Below are positions 55,705 through 64,000 of a stretch of 64,000 nucleotides of DNA, piece by piece. Origin of the DNA: Avena insularis (taxonomy: Eukaryota; Streptophyta; Magnoliopsida; Poales; Poaceae); the NCBI GenBank assembly GCA_023614405.1, contig CM042697.1:158262149-158326148 (forward strand), read 5' to 3'. The translations under genes and the position numbers were made by a program. Position 1 is the stretch's first letter. Each line of letters begins with the position of its first letter. The notes under the pieces were generated by a model. The model was not told the DNA's origin. It made no database searches and was given only the letters and a program-made list of their open reading frames with translations.

Positions 55705-58700
55705 TGTCAACACCCGGATTTTTAATCCCAGATGCCTGTTATGCCATACATCGCAATCCCAGGATTACCATTTTTGCGAGACATAACAGAATTGGATACC
55801 ACAGTACATCATCCATTACAAACCATACATAAGGTCTTACACAAATAAGGATCTCATGATCCAGTTCTTAATACAACTTCAAGCATCGGAATACGTAGTA
55901 ATAACGGTAGCGTAGGCGAAGCTCCATCTTCGGGGTCACAGGCAATGCTGACGATGGGAGATGATCCTAGTTGTCGTAACCTTCCTGGGGTGCATCCTCC
56001 AGGTACTCCTCTTCATAGTCTGGCCATGGGAATAGCCAGGGACAAAGCCATGAGTACACTTTAAGTTCTCGCAAACTAATACTAACAAGTAAAAGGGTTT
56101 TTGGATAATAGGACACTAGGCTCTAGGGTTGTTTTGCAAAGTCCAGATTTATCCCTACTAAGTTCAGAAGCAAGAAAGCTAGTTGAAGTTTATAACACCT
56201 AAGTGGGAACTTGTATTTCGTAGCACAACCCTGTTGTGGTCAAGTCAAAGTCTCAATTCATTTCACAAGTCATTTGGAAAACAGATGACGGGGAACATGT
56301 AGCCATCTAATCGTCCATAATCATGACGCCGCTATTCGAATAGTTTGACACTCTGCAGAGATTGTACACTTTCACCACAACATTCGATACATCCGTCAGG
56401 AACTAATCCTGAATTCACCATACTCAGTATGCGGATAATCAATCCTAACCTTTCAATTACACGCACTAGTATAAGCACCTCTCCTGTGAGTTTGGCCTCC
56501 CAACCATGACCAACTGTCATCTTGGGTACTGCACAGGTGGACAATCTTCACAAGGTAGCCTCAGCTCAGACCTTGGCCGTGAGGGAACTAATACTAAGGT
56601 ATATAAGTTTCCAGTCAAGCCCTACCCAATCTTCGGGTATTGTGGTTGTACGATAAAATTGGAATGGTATCGCATCCAGACAACCATTAGTTTTATAAAG
56701 GGCTAAGGCTCATGCCTCAACATTTTCATCACCATAATCATCTGGTGTTCGGGAACACATGTCAAAACATCTCAGTAGAATGATCCATCATTCTAAGGTT
56801 TTCATAACCATTTTCACCAAGTATTCCCATCTAAAGTTGATCAAGTTTTATGCTTATCACTAGCATCTATAAGTGGGGATAGGTACTAATGAGGGGTGGT
56901 AAACTAGTGGAGTTTCAACTAAGTGCAACCTTATATCTTAGGATGATATCAAGGTTTCTAACTTAGGCCAAATTTTATGCTCTTTATGCAACCTTCAACT
57001 ATATCTTTCTAGAATCTACAAGTCACTTGAGTACTCTCTAAGGAATTAGCTTTGATAAGGAAATAAACTAGAAAGCTTGCAAATAAAACTAGGAGGGGGT
57101 AACAAGTGGATATCATCACATATGCTTAAGGCATAGGATTGGCATGGTAACAAGTAAGGGTTTGTTTGCATCAGTGGAATATCTTGCAAGGGTTAGCTTG
57201 CACATTCACTAGTAGTATTAGGCTTGCCTTGTGCAGAGCAGTGGTTGAAGTTCTCCTCGGCTTCCTCTTCGTAGTATCCTCCTTCCTCCTCGTATCCTTG
57301 GTTGGTACTAGCGTCTATAAATAAATACGATGGACACAATCACCAAACAAAACTTAACTACTTGCAATCATCACAAAAAAGGGTCCTATAGATGATCTAG
57401 CATCATCACTAACATTACAAGATTAAAGCTAGGTTTAATTCCTTTTTATTTTTAGAAAAGTAATTTCTACTCATTGAAAAACTACATAAGATTTAATATT
57501 CTCCAAACCAAACATGGGATCATGTTGACACATGTCATCACCACATATTTTAGTCCATGTGAATGTGATTTAAAGTGGTGTCACAATTTAATAAGGTTTT
57601 ACCCTTTTATTTTAATTAATTAAAGTGGCTAGAAATGCTTATGTGGCATTCTTTTATTACTTGGTCAATATTTCTGTAAGTAAACCTATATATTTTTATA
57701 TATTCTAAAAGGTATGGTTAAATGTGATTTTTGAGAGTTGGAATCAACTCAAAAGCTATTATGGTTTTAATTTGAAAAATGTTTGAATGTAGAAAAGCTT
57801 CTGCCTTGTTATTTTTACCAAGGGTGATCTACAGATCCAAATGACTTGCATCCAACGGGCTTGGATTCAGCATTTCAAGACCTTTCTAAAAAAATTAGTT
57901 TCATTCAATTTGGTGCACTAAATCGATGTGGGTTGATTTTTGAAACTGGGTACAGAAGTGTGTTTGAAATAAAATGGAAAAGGTTTAATTCAAATAACTG
58001 GGCTGCGCGGGAAAGGTTAATGGGCCGGCCTGCTAAGCACAGCGCTTTCGCGGGCTGCGTAAGTGGCTGTCCCCACGCGTCAGTGAGACAGGGGGTGCGG
58101 AGCAGTATGGGGTGATGTGGTGCGTTCGACCTGGCTCTAATCCAACGGCTGAGGGTCATCGTCGACGTTGGGCAACGCCGGCGAGACAGAAACCTAGCGC
58201 GGCCAGTGGGGGTCTTTGGGGGCTCACCGGGGTTCAAGCGAGGTTCAGCGAGGCGGGCGAACGATGAAGTCGACAACGGTGAACCTCCTTGTACCGACAG
58301 CTTCTCCTGGGGCGGCTCCAATCGCTGGCTCCCTTCTTCTCCAGCAGCGGCGGGCTCCAGTGAAATTCCGGCGCTGCGCTACTCGCCTTGCTCTGGGAAC
58401 GGGGTGGAATGATCAGTGAGGAGAGGGGAGTGAGATGGTGTGCTCAATTCGGCTTGGGTTGACCTCTATTTATAGTGGCGAGAGGGGACCGACGGGGCGC
58501 ACGGTGAGCTCGTCGTGGTCGATGGTATATACAGCTATCGGCATGGGCGACGGTAGGGGCGGTGCGGTGCTCCCCGGCGATGCTCAACGACACGGTGACG
58601 AGACGTGGGGCGGTGCGGCTTGGTCGGAACGCGACGGTGTTATGCGCGTGCCCGACGGAGAATTTAATGGCGCACAATGTGCATGGTCCGCGTGGCGTCG

Positions 58701-59740
58701 AACGAGCGTGTCTGCGGGGTTGCTGGGACGGTGGTGATCACGTATGCACGCGGCGAGGGTAGCACGCGGTCTGTGGGCGTCGGTCGAGCGTGTCGCATGG
58801 TGTGTGCTCTCAGCATGGTTGCTGGCGAGGTTGGCATGGTTCATGCGTGTGGTCCAGTGGCTGGAAACGTTCGAGCGCTGGACAGGGAGTGGCGGTTGGA
58901 TGTTGGCTTGCTCCCAGACATGCTGGCTAGGCTTGTTTCTCCTCCTAGCTTGTTGTCGACATGGGGGTGATAAGGGTGCATTCGGCCTGCTCACCATTGA
59001 TGGCAATGCCAAGCTTACAGTGATGCTAAGGGTGTGCAATTGAGCTAGATGATCTACTAAAACCTAGTTGTAACCAGAGAGGGAACAAGTTAGGCTTCAA
59101 TCACTGCTCACAATAGTGTTTGGATTTTGTTTGATTTGTGTCTGCCAAGTGTTTGATGAAATGTCCGCAAGAACTCAAGTTTTGAATTTTGAAAAGATTT
59201 TTGGAGGGTGTGCTAGGTTGGTGCTGGTGAGTCTGCAGATGCTTGGGTTTTGAAAGTTGAGTTTGTTTGAGTGGTTTTTGAAGTGGGATCTTCCCATATG
59301 ATAAAGATTCAATTTTGAATTGTCATTTAAACTATGCATTTGAAAGTTTATGGATGATCACAAAGTGGGCCTTGATACTTTGTTATGAGTACAATCAAGG
59401 GGTGCAAAGATCCAGAAAAGTTTCTGTTAGGTTTTGAAAGTTTGAGACAACCAAAGTAGGCATGGGAGTTAAATTGGTCAAAATGACCATTCCCTTATTT
59501 TATTTGTTTTGATTTACTTGTCTTTGGGAAAAGTGTGGGAAATGTTTAGACGATGTTTATTTCACCTAAGCATCCATTTACAAGCAATGGAACACACAAA
59601 CAAGGTGGTTCAAAAGAATTCAAAATGAAATGCATACTCACATGCATGCTTCCATAATTTTATTTAGAAAAGTTTTTGTTAACCCTAATTTTGATGATTA
59701 GAGTTTGATGATCCAATTTTAGTACTTTTGGGATGTTACA
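55705..59740 (-). repeat. 5' LTR of element C
   Basis: A 4036-bp LTR, the fuller of the two copies. It has a TATA box CTATAAATAG on the minus strand near 58460-58473 and an acceptor-like site (tttatttatag) near 57318-57330 ahead of an acidic-coding exon-like stretch. CATGCATG lies near 59641. It also has about 36 bases near 58630-58660 absent from the other copy. No conserved protein is encoded. Confidence 0.93.
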
Positions 59741-62300
59741 GCCGTTTACGAAGAAGCCGTCGTCGGCTGGCCGTCTGGCCGGCCTCGGGGGTAAGAATTG
59801 GGTGGATCATTCTGGTCCACCGACGAGGACGCATGTGGCGCCGTCGGGAAGGAGCAAGGAGGAAAACCGCGAGGTTCAAGAACTTAAGGAACAAGTGGCG
59901 CGGATCGCAGATCGTCCAAGACAACTTGGCAATCACCCTCACGTCCTTCCTGCCTACCTTGGTGGAGTCAATAGCGAACTGGAGTGCGGGTGGTCGAGTA
60001 GGGCCGTGCCCGATTCCAAGCATGGTCAGCAGCCACTCGAACAACGCGCACCGACGAATCAGGCGAACTATGTGTTCGTGACTCCGCCCGCTAGCACCGC
60101 GGCGCCGCAAGTGTTGGTGACTCCCCCTGCCATCACTGCGGTGCCGGAGTACATGTTGGTGGCCCCCCTGCCATCGTCGCGGCGGCACCGGAGCTCCAAG
60201 CACCCGGCGGTAGGGAGAATACACCAGCGGCTAGCACTGCGCCATCAAGCAGCCCTTCCGTCTCTTGCACGCCCGTCGCCGTATGCGGTGCCTCGACATT
60301 AGCCGATCTCGACGCCATCATGGTAAACAAATTGCTTTACCACCTTTCACGCCATCTATTACTCTTATGGCATCTCTGACGATGCCGTACATGTTTTCCG
60401 CAGACGGATGTTCCTTGCACTCTCTTATCCTACGTGAACAACAAGCTGAGGGATGTTGCCAAGGGTACCATCGTTCAACCCTTGCAGCGCACGTTCCACT
60501 CAAGGCTGATGCCAGATAGCATGCACAGGGTTAAAATTAGTCGGGTGCTAAGGGGCTGCGACGACCTGGAACCTCCCATTCAACCCCCAGGAGCGGATGA
60601 AGAAGAGCCGGCTATCCTCAGAAGTTGCTTCGGCTTATTCTTGCAATGGCCAAAGATCATGATCCGTCTGGGGACGGCGGGGGACATCACGCCACAGACA
60701 ACAACACCGCGTGTACTCATGCCAGCGACAAGCGGTGGCAAGGCCCCCTTACCGCCCTCGCCGTCACCTCCACGCGGTGGGTCGGATGATCATGTTGATG
60801 ATATGCACATGGCGTAGGATCCGGCCGAGGACGACGAAGACTGGAATGATCACTTCTTCAACACTTAGTTTAGCAACGAAGACCTAGCTGGTGGCCCCAC
60901 AGAGAAAGCCACTGTCACCAAGCGTCTGTTTGGTTCTCAGGAGACGCCTCCATCTTGCGCCTTTATAGAGCCAGCTGATACAACCAACCGGACCTTTATT
61001 CTAAGCCCTGACACAATACATAGGGCGGCCGGTGCTCAGATTGCGGTGCCTGCCCGCTCTCCAAAAGGAAAAAAAGGGCAGGAAAAGAAAATCTAGCAGC
61101 TCGAGCCAGCCGGTGGCATCAACAACTGCGAATCCGATCAGGTTTCGGGATGGGCCACCAATACCCGAGGGTATTATGTGGAGGATTCATGTGGAAGGTG
61201 AGCCCATGCTACCTAAGAATTTGCGGAGGCTCGCCATTTCGGAACTGCAGAGTGTGCATGATGGCGTGCTGACGATAGAGAGACGCCTTCTATCGGAGAA
61301 AGATCCCTCGCACCCGGTATTCGTGGTTAAGGTGCCACCAGGCTTGGGCTTCATCGACAATGCCCCTGCGGATCTGTTCTTCCTACGGTTCAATGACATC
61401 TTCAATATGTTCCACCTATACCTGCTGCACTATACCATGGTCCGCCTGTTTTCTCTCAGCCTGGCCATGCAGATCATTAGAGAGAACACACCGGGCATCG
61501 CTATAGTGGACCCCTACTAAAAGCGTGATGACTTCTTGGGTTCCCCCTCTGAACGACGTATCATGGCCTAGTACCTAAAAAGAATCCTCGTGGCGAACAA
61601 GACAAAGGAATACATTCGCGTGCCTTACTTTCCCGAGTAAGTTGTTATTCACTCGCCACCGTCGATTAGCTTTATTAGATTATCATCATTCTTTTTCCAA
61701 CACATTCCATTTGATTTTTTTGCGCAGAGATGAACATTGCACGCTCATCTCCTTATCGCCGAAGCATTCCCACGCCACGTATTTCGACTCGGGGAGTCTA
61801 GAAAAGAAGAAAAACTACGACAAGATCAAGGAAGTTCCGGATGATGCTCTCACTGGCTATGCCTCGACGGAAGGCACCACCTTCGTGTGTACGAAGGTCA
61901 AGTTTGGCAGTCACGTCTTCAACCACGTAACGGAGTTACCCTGCGTGAAGCAGCTGGAAAACAGTAAGAAGGAAGCCTACTACGCACTCCATCACGTGAG
62001 GGCGTTCCTACTTGACCAACAGAATTCTACGCTGCCAGACCATCTCAAACAGTGGGTCGAAGCAAAGGCCAAGATCACTGATTCATATATTAGACAAGAG
62101 ATGTATCGCATCTAGCAGCAGTTTGGGGCAATCATCTTTCATGATGTCATGACTTCGGGGGGGTGGAAATATCTCGAATAACCGTGACATAGAAGATCGC
62201 CTAGAGATGCATGGTGATTATAGGAAGTTCATGACGAGACAAGGCGTCCTCTTGTTCCCTAAGACGAGCTAGAAGGCTTGATGTTGGCCTAGTTGTAGTT
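59741..62300 (+). pseudogene. CACTA-2 gene 2, remainder including C48/Ulp1-like part
   Basis: Continues the exon cut at 46636. An Ala/Pro-rich linker to 60302, an intron-like piece with gtaaac (60324) to cgcag (about 60404), and a basic KGRKRKSSSS segment near 61075 precede the conserved region (VFVVKVPPGLGFIDNAPADLFFLRF near 61317). After a GTAAG intron (about 61640-61727) the last part reads EHCTLISLSPKHSHATYFDSG near 61736, fitting the His and Asp strands of C48 proteases. The nucleophile position reads SKKEAYY (Glu-Ala at 61972-61977). Breaks include a TAG near 60818, TAA near 61518 and TAG at 62113-62115. Confidence 0.65.
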
Positions 62301-62489
62301 ACAAACTATAGATGACCTTTGTGTCTGTGTGTGGACAAGTGTACATGCTACTACTTATCTTATTAGGTTTATGAATCATCGCTTATTTCTTTTGCTTATT
62401 ATTATTATATATCAATCAATGCTTGGTTTTTTGCTTACTCTTTGGTCCTTTTCTCACTTTGGTCCTTATTTTTTCCTTACTCTTTTTTC

Positions 62490-63067
62490 GAGAATAATGC
62501 CGATGATTGAAATGTCGTGGCACACTATATATGTGAATGTGCTATGATGGGATTGCGAGCCTTGTGATATGCACAAGTCCAGGTCTTGTGCATCCTACTT
62601 GGCTCACGGTTCCATCGTAGTATATTCCTATGTCCAACGACCTATGTATATATATGAGGCATTATTTTCGAGTTATTTTTGTCTTTTTCGAGAATAATGC
62701 CGATGATTGAAATGTCGTGGCACACTATATATGTGAATGTGCTGCGATGGGATTGTTCTCCTTGTGCTATGCACAGGTCCAGGTGTTGTGCATCCTACTT
62801 GGTGAACAGTTCCATCGTAGCATATTCCTGTGTCCAACAACCTGGTTATATATGAGGCATGATTTTTGAGTTACTTTGATGTTTTTCGAGAATAGTGCCG
62901 ATGATTGAAATGTCGTGGCACACTATATATGTGAATGTGCTGCGATGGGATTTTCCGCCTTGTGGTATGCACAGGTCCAAGTGTTGTGCATCCTACTTGG
63001 CAGACGGTTCCATCATAGCATATTCCTGTGTCAAACAACCTAGTTATATATGAGGCATGCTTTTTGA
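62490..63067 (+). repeat. Three-unit hairpin tandem array, CACTA-2
   Basis: Units start at 62490, 62690 and 62888. They share the loop, inner stem, bulge, variable stem and outer stem described for CACTA-1. Variable 7-mers and their opposite arms are GCGAGCC/GGCTCAC, GTTCTCC/GGTGAAC and TTCCGCC/GGCAGAC, with one, one and two unpaired positions. Three units here against six in CACTA-1 shows that copy number changes. Confidence 0.85.
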
Positions 63068-63175
63068 GTTTGGTCTTTTTGATTTAGGAGTACTTTCTAT
63101 AAGTGTATCTTCATATGCGAATTTAATTATATATGTTTTTTCAATCACCGGTTAATTATTATTGTCAACTTGTAG

Positions 63176-63421
63176 ATGACGTGGTACGTCGTGTACAAGG
63201 GACGGGTTCCCGGAGTCTACGATGATTGGGAAGACTGCCGGAGACAGGTGCACTGTTTCAGCGGCAATAGCTACAAAGGGTACAACACTATGGTGGAGGC
63301 GGAAGCTAGATACACGCGCTATCTAGCGGGAGTTAGGACGAGGAACCGGATGAAGACCTACACCTTCATCGCGGTGATCATGCTTATCTTCTTTGGTTGT
63401 TTATCTCGCGTTTGTGTCTAG
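63176..63421 (+). CDS. Intact RNase H1-type hybrid-binding microprotein with membrane tail
   Basis: 81 codons, starting at an ATG directly after an acceptor-like cttgtag, so it may be the last exon of gene 2 or a separate transcript. Residues 3-50 fit the N-terminal hybrid-binding (caulimovirus viroplasmin/RNase H1) domain: WYVVYKGRVPGVYDDW with Trp18, then QVHCFSGNSYKGY with Phe28, Lys34 and Tyr36. This fold binds RNA-DNA hybrid or dsRNA in RNase H1. A basic linker (RTRNRMK) precedes a hydrophobic segment, residues 62-77, that could span a membrane. No RNase H catalytic domain follows. The ORF is unbroken although the element's larger genes are dead. Domain call from motif memory. Confidence 0.7.
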   Translation: MTWYVVYKGRVPGVYDDWEDCRRQVHCFSGNSYKGYNTMVEAEARYTRYLAGVRTRNRMKTYTFIAVIMLIFFGCLSRVCV

Positions 63422-63689
63422 CTAGTTTAGATGTCTAGGCGAGCTTCTGAGCTCTAACTTGTTCAATCGACACATATATTCGCATGTCACCAACTACTTT
63501 GTAACTTGATCGAAACAATGTATAACTTATGTATTCATGTATGAGACTTATCTATATGTATTTGTTTCAATCTTGTTTTGCGAATTGTGTATTTATATAT
63601 ATATAACTGTATATCTTATATCTGTGTGTATATCTGCTTATATAATCTGTATTGTATATCATCTGGCTCTGAAATTAAAAAAAAGACAC

Positions 63690-63955
63690 CCGTGGCGCAC
63701 ATGGCACAACTACAACTAAAGCGCACTGCGTGACTTAGTGGCGCAACGCGTGCGCCACAGAAGATCCAATGCGTAGCGCACCTGCCAACATATCCGTGGT
63801 GCACTAGCAGGTGCGCTACGCCTAGCTCCACATAACCGTGGCGCACCAGGTAGTGCGCCACGGCTAGGAGATAGCCATAGCGCAAGGCCCATGGCGCACC
63901 ACTAGTGCGCCACGGATGGGCCTTTTAGGTGTGCCACAGACGACCATTTTCCTAG
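63690..63955. repeat. Right subterminal motif array of CACTA-2
   Basis: GTGGCGCAC/GTAGCGCAC motifs occur in both orientations, including pairs near 63772-63823, 63836-63861 and 63891-63914, ending just inside the right terminal repeat. It parallels 33698-33975. Confidence 0.85.
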
Positions 63956-63960
63956 TAGTG

Positions 63961-64000
63961 CACGTGGGAAAAAGCATAGATCTATTAAAGCACAATGAGT
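63961..64000 (-). repeat. Host gypsy LTR resumes after CACTA-2
   Basis: The first three bases cac are the target duplication. The rest joins 38935 once CACTA-2 is removed, so it belongs to the LTR beginning at 38273 and runs off the window. Confidence 0.6.

Larger units (their letters stand above)
46637..59740 (-). mobile_element. Element C: chromodomain Ty3-gypsy element, minus orientation
   Basis: A 13,104-bp complete element inserted into CACTA-2 gene 2. On the minus strand the order is 5' LTR (59740-55705), primer site, pre-gag ORF, gag, protease, RT, RNase H, integrase, chromodomain, polypurine tract and 3' LTR (49853-46637). The LTRs start TGTAACATCCC and end GTGTTGACA. They differ in length (4036 and 3217 bp) because of one large deletion. 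Stops, a gag-pro frameshift and altered catalytic residues show this copy is inactive. Confidence 0.95.
38936..63960 (+). mobile_element. CACTA-2: Caspar-like CACTA transposon carrying a nested gypsy element
   Basis: It spans 25,025 bp, of which 46637-59740 plus a 5-bp duplication is element C, leaving about 11.9 kb of CACTA sequence. Ends are perfect CACTACTAGGAAAA and its complement. The order of subterminal arrays, transposase, palindrome, gene 2, three-unit hairpin array and hybrid-binding ORF matches CACTA-1. The terminal repeats are intact, but both main genes carry stops. Confidence 0.95.

Overview
The window is nuclear intergenic DNA of a grass, most likely Pooideae (wheat, barley or oat relatives). 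The evidence is nested chromodomain-bearing Ty3-gypsy retrotransposons with LTRs starting TGTAACATCC, Caspar-like CACTA transposons with CACTACTAGGAAAA ends and GTGGCGCAC subterminal motifs, and a gypsy relic resembling Triticeae non-autonomous families. I see no ordinary host gene, rRNA, CRISPR array or bacterial-type operon. Nearly every long reading frame belongs to a transposable element, and most carry stops or frameshifts.

Layout. (1) 1-1575 and 13866-17014: gypsy element A (+), gag-protease then RT/RNase H/integrase/chromodomain. It is split inside its protease by complete gypsy element B (+, 1576-13860; LTRs of 3182 and 3210 bp, 5-bp duplication gctgg). (2) 16988-20597: start of A's 3' LTR and AT-rich DNA that includes a minus-oriented promoter/exon-like unit. 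(3) 20598-33989: CACTA-1, flanked by a 3-bp duplication aga. (4) 33990-35177 LTR-like DNA, then 35178-38935, the internal region, primer-binding site and LTR edge of a minus-strand non-autonomous gypsy. (5) 38936-63960: CACTA-2, duplication cac, with gypsy element C (minus, 46637-59740) inserted in its second gene. (6) 63961-64000: the host LTR again.

Both CACTA elements share one plan: subterminal arrays of inverted GTGGCGCAC pairs; a TnpD-like transposase gene; an internal near-perfect palindrome made of the same motif; a GC-rich leader and intron; a second gene joining a Ptta/En-Spm-type domain to a C48/Ulp1-like domain; a tandem array of about 200-bp hairpin units; and a tiny terminal ORF with an RNase H1-type hybrid-binding domain plus a membrane segment.

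The most interesting signal is the hairpin array, six units in CACTA-1 and three in CACTA-2. The arms vary between units, but the change in one arm is matched by a complementary change in the other; at one stem position all four Watson-Crick pairs occur and all nine units pair. This suggests structured, possibly small-RNA-generating hairpins. They sit directly upstream of the hybrid-binding ORF, which is intact in CACTA-2 and broken in CACTA-1. The second gene's C48-like domain has Glu-Ala where family members have the catalytic Cys-Gly, in both copies. All family and domain names are from my own reading of the translated sequence; no search was run.
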